A stretch of 64,000 nucleotides of DNA from the NCBI RefSeq assembly GCF_000009625.1, contig NC_002678.2:2946001-3010000 (forward strand), read 5' to 3'. Every line of letters starts with the position of its first letter. Position 1 is the first letter of the stretch. This DNA comes from Mesorhizobium japonicum MAFF 303099. Its GTDB lineage: Bacteria > Pseudomonadota > Alphaproteobacteria > Rhizobiales > Rhizobiaceae. The notes under the pieces are model-generated. The model worked only from the letters and a program-made list of their open reading frames with translations. It did no database searches and was not told the origin of the DNA. Shown in pieces: positions 43,508-53,710 of the stretch. The position numbers and the translations under genes are program-made.

Positions 43508-44338
43508 TCAGGCGGCGATCTTCAACGCGCCCGGCCCGGGAATGGCGCCCGGAGGACATTTGCCCAGAATGATCATGCCGAGCACCTCGTCCTGGGTGAC
43601 ATCGGTGGTGCGCGCGGTGCCGACGACCTGGCCGTTCTTCATCACGCAGACCCGGTCGGCAAGTTCGAACACATCGTGGATGTCGTGGCTGATCAGGAAG
43701 ATGCCGATGCCATCGGATTTCAGCTGCTTGACCAGTTCGCCGACCTGCGCCGTCTCCTGCGGACCAAGGGCTGCCGTCGGCTCGTCCATGATCAGGATGC
43801 GGGCGTTGAACAGGATCGCGCGTGCGATCGCCACCGACTGCCGCTGGCCGCCCGATAGCTTGATCACCGGCTCCTTGAACCGCTGGAAGCGCGGATTGAG
43901 CCGGCCCATCACCTTGCGGGCCTCGGCCTCCATGGCAACATCGTCGAGCGTGCCCCAGCCGGTCATCAGCTCGCGGCCGAGGAACAGATTGGCGGCGGCG
44001 TCGACATTGTCGGCCAAGGCGAGCGTCTGGTAGATGGTCTCGATGCCGTATTTCTTGGCGTCGCGCGGGTTGGAGATCGAAGCCTCCTCGCCATTGACAA
44101 AGATCTGTCCGGCATCGCGCTTGTAGGCACCGGACAGGATCTTGATCAGCGTCGATTTGCCGGCGCCATTGTGGCCGAGCAGCGCCACGACCTCGCCAGG
44201 GAAAAGATCGATCGAGGCATCGTCGACGGCGCGGATGCCCCCAAAGGCGATCGAGATGTTGCGCATGTCGATCAGCGGCGTGCCAGAGGGCGCAGTTGTG
44301 GGGGCAGTTGCGGGAGCGATTTTGTCGGACATGATCAT
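43508..44338 (-). CDS. xylG: Sugar ABC transporter ATP-binding protein (XylG-like, single domain)
   Basis: The 276-aa ATPase has Walker [11 protein letters not shown], signature [15 protein letters not shown] and Walker [12 protein letters not shown]. Sugar ATPases of the XylG/RbsA group usually have two fused domains of about 500 aa; this one has a single domain, as in some rhizobial xylose and fructose importers. It is the last gene of an operon with a binding protein and permease. The residues around the start are an Ala/Pro-rich extension. Confidence 0.85.
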   Translation of the reverse strand: MIMSDKIAPATAPTTAPSGTPLIDMRNISIAFGGIRAVDDASIDLFPGEVVALLGHNGAGKSTLIKILSGAYKRDAGQIFVNGEEASISNPRDAKKYGIETIYQTLALADNVDAAANLFLGRELMTGWGTLDDVAMEAEARKVMGRLNPRFQRFKEPVIKLSGGQRQSVAIARAILFNARILIMDEPTAALGPQETAQVGELVKQLKSDGIGIFLISHDIHDVFELADRVCVMKNGQVVGTARTTDVTQDEVLGMIILGKCPPGAIPGPGALKIAA

Positions 44339-44345
44339 TTCTCCC

Positions 44346-45677
44346 CTAAACCCGCTTGCGATAGACGGTGTCGAGCCACACCGCGATGACCAGCACGGCG
44401 CCGACGACGATGCTCTGCAGCGGCGAGTCGATGCCGAGCAGCACCATGCCCGACTGCAATGACTGCATCAGAAGCGCGCCCAGCATGGCGCCCATCACCG
44501 TGCCGGCGCCGCCGGCGAGCGACGTGCCGCCGATGACGGCGGCGGCGATGACCAGAAGCTCGTCCAGCGTGCCCAGCGCATTGGTCGATGCGTTGAGCCG
44601 GGCCGAAGAGATCGCCGCGCTGATCGCGGCCAGCACGCCCATGATCATGAAAACCTTCATGGTCACCCAGCGGGTGTTGATACCGGCAAGTTCGGCCGCC
44701 TCCGGATTGCCGCCAATGGCGAAAACATAGCGGCCGAAACGCGTGCGCTTGGTGATGAACGTCATGATAATGCCCACGGCCACCGCCATCAGCACCGGTA
44801 TGGCAATGCCATGCGCGATGTACAGCCCGCCTTCGGGAACGGTAATGCCGTTCTGCTGGGCATACTGGCGCACGATGCCGATCGGCCATGGATAGGAATT
44901 GGCGATCCAGACGGCGCCAAGGATAGCGGCGCAGGCAACCCCGCCAAGCAAAATCTCGGCCCAAACCGGGCGCAGTGGAAAGTGGAACCGTTTGCGCTGT
45001 GACCGGCCGTTGAGCAGCGCGAAGGCGACAGCCGCGCAAGCGACGATTCCGACGATCCAGCTGGCGGTGGCGCCGATCGAGCCGCGTGGTCCGCCGCCCA
45101 TCAGTTGGAAGGTTGTGTCGAGCGGCGCGACCGTGCGGCCGCTGGTGATCAGCCATGCCATGCCGCGCCAGACCAGCAGGCCGCCCAGCGTCACGATGAA
45201 GGCCGGAACCTCCATATAGGCGATGATGAAGCCCTGGAATGCGCCGATCAGGAGGCCAAGCACCACGCCGGCCGCCAGCGCGATGATCCAGAGCCAGGGA
45301 TTTCCAAGCTGGAAACCGACGACGCGGATGAGGAATTCAGCCTGCGCCACGCCCATGATCATGCCGATCACGCCTTCGACGGATCCGACCGAGAGGTCGA
45401 TGTTGCGCATGACGATGACCAGCACCATGCCGGTCGCCATGATCGCGACCGACGAGGTCTGCACCGACAGGTTCCACAGATTGCGCGGCGTCAGGAAAAG
45501 CCCGCCCGACAGGATATGGATGCCGACCCAGATGACCAGCAGCGCGCCGACCATGCCGAGCATGCGCGTATCGAGCTCGGTAGCCTTGAGGAACCGCCCG
45601 ACGGCGCTGAGTTCGGATGCACGCGCCCTGTCCGCCGCAGTGCTGCCGACCGGTTGATTAGAGGTCGTGTCGGTCAT
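44346..45677 (-). CDS. xylH: Sugar ABC transporter permease (XylH-like)
   Basis: The 443-aa protein has around ten or more membrane helices and the sugar-permease blocks [38 protein letters not shown] and [20 protein letters not shown]. It forms the inner-membrane channel for the substrate bound by the XylF-like protein. It is 7 bp before the ATPase gene. A GC-rich hairpin separates it from the binding-protein gene. Confidence 0.9.
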   Translation of the reverse strand: MTDTTSNQPVGSTAADRARASELSAVGRFLKATELDTRMLGMVGALLVIWVGIHILSGGLFLTPRNLWNLSVQTSSVAIMATGMVLVIVMRNIDLSVGSVEGVIGMIMGVAQAEFLIRVVGFQLGNPWLWIIALAAGVVLGLLIGAFQGFIIAYMEVPAFIVTLGGLLVWRGMAWLITSGRTVAPLDTTFQLMGGGPRGSIGATASWIVGIVACAAVAFALLNGRSQRKRFHFPLRPVWAEILLGGVACAAILGAVWIANSYPWPIGIVRQYAQQNGITVPEGGLYIAHGIAIPVLMAVAVGIIMTFITKRTRFGRYVFAIGGNPEAAELAGINTRWVTMKVFMIMGVLAAISAAISSARLNASTNALGTLDELLVIAAAVIGGTSLAGGAGTVMGAMLGALLMQSLQSGMVLLGIDSPLQSIVVGAVLVIAVWLDTVYRKRV

Positions 45678-45771
45678 GCTATCCTCCCACCGGTTTACCG
45701 TCTGGCGCGGGTACCGAACATGGATGCTATTTGCTTTCCGCGGTCATTTGAAGCGGGAAGCCCCTTGAGAA

Positions 45772-45797
45772 ACGCCGCGGCTTTTGGGCCGCGGCGT
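45772..45797 (-). terminator. Attenuator-like hairpin between xylF and xylH
   Basis: ACGCCGCGGC pairs with GCCGCGGCGT across six bases; on the minus strand it is followed by a short TTTC. It lies just after the binding-protein stop and would lower expression of the permease relative to the binding protein. Confidence 0.6.
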
Positions 45798-45821
45798 CGA
45801 TATCGAACGGTATTGCGCCGT

Positions 45822-46862
45822 TTACTTGCAGGCTGCGACGCTGCCGGCGGCGACACCCGCGCAGACTTCGTCCTTCTTGATCCAACCGGCGTCGATGACG
45901 ACGTTGAGATTGTCCTTGGTGATGGCGACCGGGGTCAGGAACAGCGACTTGACGGTGTTGCCGCCAGGCGTCGTGAAGTCCTTTACACCGGCGATGTCAG
46001 CCATCTTCTTGCCGTCGGCCAGCTGCGAGGCGATCTCGGCGGCGTTCTTGCCGAGTTCGCGCGCGTCCTTCCACACCGACACGGTCTGGGTGCCGAGCGC
46101 GATGCGGTTCAGCGCGGCATGGTCGCCGTCCTGACCCGAGACCGGCACGGTGCCGGCAAGACCCTGCGCCGTCAGCGCCGCGACGACGCCGCCGGCGGTG
46201 CCGTCATTGGCAGCGACGACCGCGTCGACCTTGTTGTCGTTGGCGGTCAGGAACTGCTCCATGTTCTTCTGGGCGTTGGCGGGCAGCCAGCCGTCCGTAT
46301 AGGCCTCGCCGACATTCTTGATCTTGCCGCTGTCGATGGCAGCCTTGAGCACTTCCATCGAGCCCGCGAACAGGAAGTCGGCATTCGGATCGGCGCCCGA
46401 GCCCTTGATGAAGACATAGTTGCCTTCCGGCTTGGCCTTGAACACCGCGCTGGCCTGCAAGCGGCCGACTTCCTTGTTGTCGAAGGTCAGGTAGAAGACG
46501 TCCTTGTTCTCGATCAGGCGGTCATAGCCGACGACCGGAATGCCTTCGTCCAGCGCCTTCTGCACGGCCGGGCCGATGGCCGAGGCATCCTGCGCCAGGA
46601 TGATCAGCGAATTGGCGCCCTGCGAGATCAGGCTCTCGACATCGGTAAGCTGCTTGCCAGGATTGGACTGCGCGTCGGCGGAAATGTACTTGTCGCCGGC
46701 GGCCTCGATGGCCTTCTTCATGGCGGCCTCGTCGGTCTTCCAGCGCTCTTCCTGGAAGTTGGACCACGAAACGCCGATGACCTTGTCCTTCGCCTGCGCG
46801 ACCGACGCCAGCGTCAGCGACATGGCGACACCCGCCAGGATGGCGGCTGTGAATCTCTTCAT
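45822..46862 (-). CDS. xylF: D-xylose-type substrate-binding protein
   Basis: The 346-aa protein starts at an ATG preceded by GGGAGGA, has a signal peptide ([21 protein letters not shown]) and a type-I periplasmic binding fold with [40 protein letters not shown] and [13 protein letters not shown], close to XylF. It probably binds xylose or a related sugar. It leads the operon and lies opposite a ROK repressor, with a palindromic operator between them. Confidence 0.9.
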   Translation of the reverse strand: MKRFTAAILAGVAMSLTLASVAQAKDKVIGVSWSNFQEERWKTDEAAMKKAIEAAGDKYISADAQSNPGKQLTDVESLISQGANSLIILAQDASAIGPAVQKALDEGIPVVGYDRLIENKDVFYLTFDNKEVGRLQASAVFKAKPEGNYVFIKGSGADPNADFLFAGSMEVLKAAIDSGKIKNVGEAYTDGWLPANAQKNMEQFLTANDNKVDAVVAANDGTAGGVVAALTAQGLAGTVPVSGQDGDHAALNRIALGTQTVSVWKDARELGKNAAEIASQLADGKKMADIAGVKDFTTPGGNTVKSLFLTPVAITKDNLNVVIDAGWIKKDEVCAGVAAGSVAACK

Positions 46863-46927
46863 GATATTCCTCCCTGCGCCGCGTATGGCGCGACCAAACT
46901 GGCCCGAAGGCCGGCACAGAGGCTCTA

Positions 46928-46948
46928 TTTTTTCGAGCCTCGAAAAAA
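46928..46948. promoter_or_regulatory. ROK-type operator, copy 1 (near xylF)
   Basis: TTTTTTCGAG, one spacer base, then its exact complement give a perfect 21-bp palindrome 66 bp before the xylF ATG. A second nearly identical copy lies 84 bp away. Confidence 0.82.
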
Positions 46949-47011
46949 CACTGATCCAACACCGGAACGCTGTCAACAACGATTCTGAGGGATTTTGATG
47001 TCCTTATGAAT

Positions 47012-47032
47012 TTTTTTCGAGCCTCGGAATAA
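47012..47032. promoter_or_regulatory. ROK-type operator, copy 2 (near the ROK gene)
   Basis: TTTTTTCGAG, one spacer base and CTCGGAATAA repeat the first operator with three changes in the right arm. It lies about 100 bp before the ROK gene, so it would serve autoregulation or looping with copy 1. Confidence 0.78.
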
Positions 47033-47135
47033 ATAAATGACAGGACGGGCCGCTTCTGCCAGTATTTGATCGTGTCGCCGGCAGCGTTCGAGGGAGGACC
47101 GGAAGAACCGCGGCGACGGGGAGGATGTGAGAAAC

Positions 47136-48386
47136 ATGTCGGTCGGAATCCGCCACGACGATCTGCGCCGGCGCAACCGCGCCATGGTGATTGCCGCCGT
47201 GCGCCGGGCCGGTCGGCCCTCGCGCACCGAGATCGCCGCGACCACCGGCCTCAGCCACTCGACCATATCGGCGATTTCCTCCGACCTGATCGGCGAAGGC
47301 ATACTGGCCGAGGGAAAGCCGAGCGAGGCCGGCGCGCTGAAACGCGGCAGGCCGCAGGTCGGTCTCGGCCTTAACCCGGAGGCCGCGGCAGTGATGACCG
47401 TGGTGCTGTCGCTGAACTTCCTCTCCGTCGCCGTCATCGATTATGCCGGCCAGGTGATATCGGAAGAACAGCGCCGGCTGGATACGCTGACCATGTCGCG
47501 CGAGGCGCTGATCGGCGAGTGCGTGGCCATCGTAAGGCGGCGTCTCGAGGATCCCGACATCGACGTGCGCAGCGTCGCCCGCATCGCGCTGGCGATCCAG
47601 GGCATCACCGACACCGAGGCCCGGGCGATGCTGTGGTCGCCGATCACGCCGCAGACCGATATCGCCTTCGCCGACATACTCGAAGCCGAGTTCGGCATCC
47701 CCGCAACCATGGAAAACGACTGCAACATGATGGCCGTGGCGCTGCGCTGGCGCGATCCCGAGCGCTACCGCGACGACTTCATCGCCATCCTTTTGTCGCA
47801 CGGCATCGGCATGGGGCTGGTGCTGAAGGGCGAGCTGTTCACCGGCACCCATTCCTCGGGCGGCGAGTTCGGCCACATGATCCATCGGCCGGGCGGCGCG
47901 CTCTGCCGCTGCGGGCGGCGCGGCTGCGTCGAGGCCTATGCCGGCAATTATGCCATCTGGCGCAACGCCAGGCAGCTCAGCGAGGACACCGAGCCGGTGG
48001 CCGATGTCAGCGACGCGCAGATGCGGGCGCTGGCCGCGACGGCGCGCGAACGCGACGGACCCGAGCGCGAAGCCTACCGCAAGGCCGGCGAGGCATTGGG
48101 CTACGGCCTCGGCAGCCTGTTTGCGCTGATCGATCCAGCACCCGTTGCCATGGTCGGCGTCAGCGCCGCCGCCTTCGACCTGATCGAGCCGGCATTGCGC
48201 GAGGCGATCGCCCAGACCGCCGGTGGCCAGCACTCGGAATCGATCTCCTTCGACACCGAACCGAACGAACTGCCGCTGATCCGCGAAGGTTGCGCCATGC
48301 GCGCGCTGACCTTTGTCGACCAGGAGATTTTCGCGCCGGGCGTGCAAACGAAAGCAGGCCTTGCCGCGAAGAAAAACGTCGCCTGA
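47136..48386 (+). CDS. ROK-family transcriptional regulator (XylR/Mlc-like)
   Basis: The protein has a winged helix-turn-helix (about residues 18-65, PSRTEIAATTGLSHSTISAI) and a ROK sugar-binding domain with LSHGIGMGLVLKGELFTG and SSGGEFGHM. The ROK zinc site is GALCRCGRRGCVEAYAGNYA. GGGGAGG precedes the chosen ATG; a GTG three codons earlier is too close to it. Divergent placement beside xylF and matching palindromes mark it as the likely repressor of the sugar transporter. Catabolic genes (xylA, xylB) are not in the window. Confidence 0.9.
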   Translation: MSVGIRHDDLRRRNRAMVIAAVRRAGRPSRTEIAATTGLSHSTISAISSDLIGEGILAEGKPSEAGALKRGRPQVGLGLNPEAAAVMTVVLSLNFLSVAVIDYAGQVISEEQRRLDTLTMSREALIGECVAIVRRRLEDPDIDVRSVARIALAIQGITDTEARAMLWSPITPQTDIAFADILEAEFGIPATMENDCNMMAVALRWRDPERYRDDFIAILLSHGIGMGLVLKGELFTGTHSSGGEFGHMIHRPGGALCRCGRRGCVEAYAGNYAIWRNARQLSEDTEPVADVSDAQMRALAATARERDGPEREAYRKAGEALGYGLGSLFALIDPAPVAMVGVSAAAFDLIEPALREAIAQTAGGQHSESISFDTEPNELPLIREGCAMRALTFVDQEIFAPGVQTKAGLAAKKNVA

Positions 48387-48398
48387 TTCAGGTCGTGC

Positions 48399-49088
48399 TC
48401 AATCCTCGCGGATCGCGTAGCCCGCCCCACGAATGGTTCTGATAACATCCGGCATGCGGCCATTGTTGACCGCCTTGCGCAGGCGGCCGACATGCACGTC
48501 CACGGTGCGCTCGTCGATGTAGATCGTCTCGCCCCAGACATTGTCGAGCAGCTGGCTGCGCGAGAACACGCGGCCGGGATGACGCATCATGAATTCGAGC
48601 AGGCGGAATTCAGTCGGCCCGAGCCGGATCTCGCTCTTTTTGCGATAGACCCGGTGTGATTCACGGTCGAGCACGATGTCGCCGACCTTGAGCACGCTGG
48701 ACAGCACTTCCGGCTTGGCGCGGCGTAGCAGCGCCTTCACGCGAGCCATGAATTCCGGCGTCGAAAACGGCTTGACCAGATAGTCGTCGGCGCCGGTGGA
48801 GAGCCCACGCACACGGTCGCTTTCCTCGCCCCGCGCGGTCAGCATGATGATCGGCAGCCGCTCGGTCTCGGGCCGCATCCGCAGGCGCCGGCAGAGTTCG
48901 ATGCCGGACACCGCCGGCACCATCCAGTCGAGCACCAGGAGATCGGGCACGTTCTCCTGCAGGCGGATTTCGGCTTCGTCGCCGCGTGTCACCACCTCGA
49001 CCTGGTAACCCTCCGATTCCAGATTGTAGCGGAGGAGCACGCCGAGCGGCTCCTCGTCCTCCACCACCATGATGCGTGGTGCGATCAT
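48399..49088 (-). CDS. phoB: Phosphate regulon response regulator PhoB
   Basis: The 229-aa regulator has a receiver with VVEDEEPLGVLLRYNLE, Asp in LLVLDWMVPAVSGIEL and Lys in LVKPFSTPEF. The winged helix contains LLDNVWGETIYIDERTVDVH and IRTIRGAGYAI, the PhoB pattern. It is the last gene of the pst-pho operon and should bind the Pho box before pstS. No phoR kinase gene is adjacent. Confidence 0.94.
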   Translation of the reverse strand: MIAPRIMVVEDEEPLGVLLRYNLESEGYQVEVVTRGDEAEIRLQENVPDLLVLDWMVPAVSGIELCRRLRMRPETERLPIIMLTARGEESDRVRGLSTGADDYLVKPFSTPEFMARVKALLRRAKPEVLSSVLKVGDIVLDRESHRVYRKKSEIRLGPTEFRLLEFMMRHPGRVFSRSQLLDNVWGETIYIDERTVDVHVGRLRKAVNNGRMPDVIRTIRGAGYAIRED

Positions 49089-49107
49089 CGATTGGTTACC
49101 CCTGCGC

Positions 49108-49815
49108 TCAGGCCGCCGGCGCCGACATCGCCGTCTCGTCCTGTTTTGGACGGTTGGCGGGCAGTTGCGTGCCGGTCAGGACATAGTACGCATTCTCGGC
49201 GATATTGGTCACGTGGTCGCCGATGCGTTCGAGATTCTTGGCGCAGAACAACAGATGCGTGCAGGCCGTGATGTTGCGCGGATCTTCCATCATATAGGTC
49301 AGCAATTCGCGGAAGACCGAGGTGTATTTGACGTCGATGCGCTCGTCGTCGGCGCGCAGCTTCGCCAGTGCCGCGGCATCGCGCGCCGCATACTCCTCGA
49401 TCACGCCCTGCACCTGGATCAGCACCAGCTGCGCCATGGCGTCGATGGAATGCGACAGGTCGCGCGGCGTGGCGCTGAGGCCGACAGTGCCGACCCGCTT
49501 GGCGATGTTCTTGGCAAGGTCGCCAATGCGTTCGAGGTCACCAGCCATGCGGATCGAACCGACCACATGGCGCAGGTCGTCGGCCATAGGCTGGCGCTTG
49601 GCGATCAGCGTGATGGCGCGGTCGTCGAGTTCGCGCTGGCGCGCATCCATGATGGCGTCGTCGGAGACGACGCGCTGAGCGAGAGCATTGTCGGAATTCA
49701 GAAGCGCCTTGGTGGCGCCGCCGACCATCGAGCCGGCGAGGTCGCCCATGTCGCTGATCAGCCTGCTGATCTGTCCGAGATCCTCGTCGAAGGCTGCGAC
49801 TGTGTGTTCGGCCAT
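49108..49815 (-). CDS. phoU: Phosphate signalling protein PhoU
   Basis: The 235-aa protein has the two-fold repeated PhoU helix bundle with the metal-binding motifs RMAGDLERIGDLAKNIAKR and CAKNLERIGDHVTNIAENA. PhoU links the Pst transporter to the PhoR kinase. I start it at MAEHTVAAFDEDL, the conserved N-terminus; the open frame extends upstream into pstB. It lies 25 bp after pstB. Confidence 0.95.
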   Translation of the reverse strand: MAEHTVAAFDEDLGQISRLISDMGDLAGSMVGGATKALLNSDNALAQRVVSDDAIMDARQRELDDRAITLIAKRQPMADDLRHVVGSIRMAGDLERIGDLAKNIAKRVGTVGLSATPRDLSHSIDAMAQLVLIQVQGVIEEYAARDAAALAKLRADDERIDVKYTSVFRELLTYMMEDPRNITACTHLLFCAKNLERIGDHVTNIAENAYYVLTGTQLPANRPKQDETAMSAPAA

Positions 49816-49840
49816 GATCCTGGTCCTCGTATGCGTGCGA

Positions 49841-50644
49841 TCAGCCGAAGCGGCCGGTGATGTAGTCTTGCGTGCGCTTCTCGCGAGGCGACGTGAAGAT
49901 CTTCTCGGTGCGGTCGAATTCAACCAGTTCGCCCAGATACATAAAGGCCGTCTGCTTCGACACGCGCGCCGCCTGCTGCATGTTGTGGGTGACGATGACG
50001 ATCGTGTAGTCGGCCTGCAGCTCGTCGATCAGTTCCTCGATCTTGGCGGTCGACAGCGGGTCGAGCGCCGAGGCCGGCTCGTCGAGCAGGATGACCTCCG
50101 GCTTCACCGCCACGGTGCGGGCGATGCACAGCCGCTGCTGCTGGCCGCCCGACAGGCTGAGGCCGCTGGCATTGAGCTTGTCCTTGACCTCGGTCCACAG
50201 TGCCGCGCGCTTCAGCGCCTGCTCGACACGGCCGTCCATCTCGGCCTTGCTGATCTTCTCGTAGAGCCTGACGCCGAAAGCGATGTTTTCGTAGATCGAC
50301 ATCGGGAACGGCGTCGGCTTCTGGAACACCATGCCGATCTTGGTGCGCAGCAGGTTGAGGTCCTGCGAACGGTCGAGAACGTTCTGGCCGTCGAGCAGCA
50401 CCTGGCCCTCGGCGGTCTGCTTGGGATAGAGCTCGTAGATGCGGTTGAAGACGCGCAGCAGCGTCGACTTTCCGCAACCCGACGGGCCGATGAAGGCGGT
50501 GACGCTGCGCTCGGGCAGCGATAGCGTGATATCCTTCAGCGCCTTCGACTGGCCGTAGTAGAAGTTGAGGTTCTTGACCTCGATCTTGGCCTTGGTCACC
50601 GCCTCGGCGGCGATCGTCATGTCTGGAGACAACATCTGGCTCAT
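49841..50644 (-). CDS. pstB: Phosphate ABC transporter ATP-binding protein PstB
   Basis: The 267-aa ATPase has Walker [13 protein letters not shown], signature [16 protein letters not shown] and Walker [14 protein letters not shown], with the PstB-typical [14 protein letters not shown] and [14 protein letters not shown]. Its ATG (preceded by GAGAGGACAA) overlaps the pstA stop as ATGA. It powers high-affinity phosphate import. Confidence 0.96.
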
Positions 50645-51492
50645 TTGTCCTCTCTGCGTCCGGTCAGGCTGCGCGCAAAGATGCTGAGCGCGAGAACCGT
50701 CAATGTGATGATGAGTGCGCCGGTCCAGGCCAGCTGCTGCCATTCCTCGTAGGGACTGAGAGCAAACTGGAAGATGGTGACAGGCAGGCTGGCCATCGGC
50801 GCGTTGAGATTGCTCGACCAGAACTGGTTGTTCAGCGCCGTAAACAGAAGCGGTGCGGTCTCGCCGGAGATACGGGCGATGGCCAGCAATATGCCGGTGA
50901 CGATGCCCGAAAGCGCGGCGCGATAGGCCACCGAGCGGATGACCACCCAGCGCGGCGCGCCGATCGCGGTGCCGGCTTCGCGCAAGGCGTTCGGCACCAG
51001 GTTGAGCATGTCCTCGGTGGTGCGCACGACGACGGGAATGACCAGGATGGCAAGTGCCACGGCACCGGCGATCGCCGAGAAATGCCCCATCGGCCGCACC
51101 ATCAGCTCATAGACGAACAGACCGATGATGATCGACGGCGCCGACAGCAGGATGTCGTTGATGAAGCGCACCACCGTGGTGAGCTTCGAGAAGCGGCCAT
51201 ATTCGGCCATGTAGGTACCGGCCAGCACGCCGATCGGCGTGCCGACGATGATGCCGATGATGGTCATCACGATGCTGCCGTAGATGGCGTTGAGCAGGCC
51301 GCCGGCATCGCCGGGCGGCGGCGTCATTTCCGTGAAGACCGAGAGCGAGACGCCGGCCAGACCCTTGTAGAGTAAGGCGCCAAGGATCAGCGCCAGCCAG
51401 GCAAGGCCGATGCCGGCGGCGACGACGCACAGCATCATCATCACGCCATTCTTGCGCTTGCGGCTCTGGTGAAGCGATGCGGCTGTCGACAT
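50641..51492 (-). CDS. pstA: Phosphate ABC transporter permease PstA
   Basis: The 283-aa permease has six membrane helices and the PstA blocks [33 protein letters not shown] and [15 protein letters not shown]. The EAA-type loop is [20 protein letters not shown]. It starts 3 bp after pstC and overlaps pstB, so subunit synthesis is coupled. Confidence 0.95.
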
Positions 51493-51495
51493 CGG

Positions 51496-52479
51496 TCAGG
51501 CTCCCGTGCGGGCGTCGATGCGCATCAGCATGTAGCGGGCGATGGCAAGGATCAGGAAGGTGATAACGAACAGGATCAGGCCGAGCGCAACCAGCGAGGA
51601 CGTGTAGAGATCGCCGACCGCTTCGGTGAATTCGTTGGCGATGGTCGCCGAGATGGTCGTTGCCGGCGCAAACAGCGACGTCGAGATGCGGTGCGCGTTG
51701 CCGATGACGAAGGTCACCGCCATCGTTTCACCGAGAGCGCGGCCGAGAGCGAGCATGACGCCGCCCATGATGCCGATGCGGGTGTAGGGAATGACGACGC
51801 GGCGCGTGACCTCCCAGGTCGTGCAGCCGATGCCATAGGCCGATTCCTTCAGCACCGACGGCACCGTATCGAAGACGTCCTTCGTGATCGAGGTGATGAA
51901 AGGCAGGATCATGATGGCCAGGATCATCGCCGAGGTCAGCAGGCCGATGCCATAAGGAGGACCGGCGAACAGTCCGTTGAGGCCCGGAATGCCGTGGAAC
52001 ATGCTGATGATGAGGGGCTGCACCGTCGTCTGCAGGAAGGGCGCCAGCACGAACAGGCCCCAGATGCCGTAGATGATCGAAGGGATGCCGGCCAGCAATT
52101 CAACCGCCATGCCGATCGGGCGCCGCAGCGGGCGCGGGCAAAGTTCGGTGAGGAAGATGGCGATGCCGATGCCGAGCGGCACGGCAATCAGGATGGCGAT
52201 GGCCGAGGTGATGACGGTGCCGTAGATCGGCGCCAGGGCACCGAACTTCTCCGTCACCGGGTTCCAGCTTTCGCTGGTCAGGAAGGAGAAGCCGAAGGTC
52301 GACAGGGCTTGCCAGGAACCGGCAAACAGCGAGATCGCAACGCCGCCGAGCAGGACCAGCACCAATATCGCGGCGGCGCGGGTTGTCGCATGGAAGATTG
52401 CGTCGGTCAGCGCGAACCGTCGAACGGTGGCATCGCGCGAACTTCTAACGGCTGGCAAGGCTTCCTGGACAGCGCTCAT
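51496..52479 (-). CDS. pstC: Phosphate ABC transporter permease PstC
   Basis: From MSAVQEALPAVRSSRDA the protein is 327 aa with six membrane helices and the PstC blocks AVELLAGIPSIIYGIWGLFV and DTVPSVLKESAYGIGCTTWE. It pairs with PstA in the membrane. It follows pstS after a 68-bp gap that holds a strong hairpin. Confidence 0.95.
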   Translation of the reverse strand: MSAVQEALPAVRSSRDATVRRFALTDAIFHATTRAAAILVLVLLGGVAISLFAGSWQALSTFGFSFLTSESWNPVTEKFGALAPIYGTVITSAIAILIAVPLGIGIAIFLTELCPRPLRRPIGMAVELLAGIPSIIYGIWGLFVLAPFLQTTVQPLIISMFHGIPGLNGLFAGPPYGIGLLTSAMILAIMILPFITSITKDVFDTVPSVLKESAYGIGCTTWEVTRRVVIPYTRIGIMGGVMLALGRALGETMAVTFVIGNAHRISTSLFAPATTISATIANEFTEAVGDLYTSSLVALGLILFVITFLILAIARYMLMRIDARTGA

Positions 52480-52510
52480 GTCAAGCTCGGCTCTTTCAAG
52501 TTGATGAGAA

Positions 52511-52538
52511 AAGGAGCGCCGCGGGCGCGGCGCTCCTT
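52511..52538 (-). terminator. Partial terminator/attenuator between pstS and pstC
   Basis: AAGGAGCGCCGC and its complement form a perfect 12-bp stem with a GGGC loop; on the minus strand TTTTC follows. It lies shortly after the pstS stop and would give more PstS than PstCAB. Confidence 0.8.
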
Positions 52539-52547
52539 CGCAGGATG

Positions 52548-53603
52548 TTACTCGCCGGCGTAGACGGGCTTGCCGCCGGCCTGGATGTCGGCCTTCCACG
52601 AAGCCTTGATCAGGTCGACGACGCTGTCGGGGATCGAGACATAGTCGAGCGCCTTGGCGGTTTCCTTGCCGTCCTTGTAGGCCCAGGCAAAGAACTTCAG
52701 GGCTTCGCCGGTGGCAGCGGCATCATCCGGAGCCTTGTGGATCAGGACCCAGGTCGAGGCCGCGATCGGCCAGGTGGTGTCGCCGGGCTCGTTGGTGATG
52801 ATGACGTTGAAGTTCTTGGCGCCCTTGAAGTCGGCATTCGAAGCGGCAGCGCCGAAGGATTCGAGCGACGGCTCGACGACCTTGCCGGCTGCGTTCAGCA
52901 TCTTGGAGTAGGACAGGTTGTTCTGCTTGGCATAGGCGTATTCGACGTAGCCGATGCCGCCATCCGTCTGCTTGACGGTGTTGGCAACGCCTTCGCTGCC
53001 CTTGGCGCCGACGCCCGTCGGCCATTCGACGGCGGTGTCCGAACCGACCTTGTCCTTCCAGTCGGGCGAGAGCTTTACCAGATAGTTGGTGAAGTTGAAG
53101 GTGGTGCCCGAGCCGTCCGAACGATGCACGACGGCGATCGCGGTCGACGGCAGGGTGAGGCTGGGGTTCAGCGCCTTGATCGCGGCATCGTCCCAGGTGG
53201 TGATGGCGCCGAGATAGATCTGGGCGAGCGTCTTGCCGTCGAGGACGAGTTCGCCCGGCTTGACGCCGGTGAGGTTGACGATCGGCACGATGCCGCCCAT
53301 CACCATCGGGAACTGCACGAGGCCGTTCTTTTCCAGATCGGCATCGGACATCGGCTTGTCGGTGGCGCCGAAGGTCACGGTCTTGGCGATGACCTGCTTG
53401 ATGCCGCCGCCCGAACCGATCGACTGATAGTTGAGGCCGACGCCGGTGTCCTTCTTGTAGGTGTCGGCCCACTTGGCGAACACCGGATAGATGAAGGTCG
53501 AGCCAGCGCCGGAAAGGTCAGCTGCGATGGCTGCGGAAAGGGTGAAGGTAGACGCTGTAGCCATTGCGATCGCAACGGCCGCCGAGCGGATGAAATGTCT
53601 CAT
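52548..53603 (-). CDS. pstS: Periplasmic phosphate-binding protein PstS
   Basis: The 351-aa protein has a signal peptide ([19 protein letters not shown]) and the PstS motifs [33 protein letters not shown] and [17 protein letters not shown], which contact phosphate. It leads the operon and lies directly after a Pho box. Its transcript is probably enriched by the hairpin downstream. Confidence 0.96.
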
Positions 53604-53681
53604 GTGGCCTGCTCCTGTTCGGAAGATGGTCTCTCGGCGCCATTCCTAACCAGCGCCCGCTGAGGCCAATAGCCCTCGATT

Positions 53682-53710
53682 ATTACAGTCGCATGACAGT
53701 TTCGTGTCAG
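53682..53710 (-). promoter_or_regulatory. Pho box (three repeats) upstream of pstS
   Basis: On the minus strand CTGACAC, CTGTCAT and CTGTAAT follow one another with 4-bp spacers, an 11-bp period. This is the PhoB-binding pattern, 79 bp before the pstS ATG. It marks phosphate-starvation control of the operon. Confidence 0.9.

Noticed and set aside
45105..46988. 627-aa plus-strand frame opposite xylF and xylH
   Set aside because: It is antisense to two well-recognised transporter genes, rich in Arg/His/Asp and without any domain.
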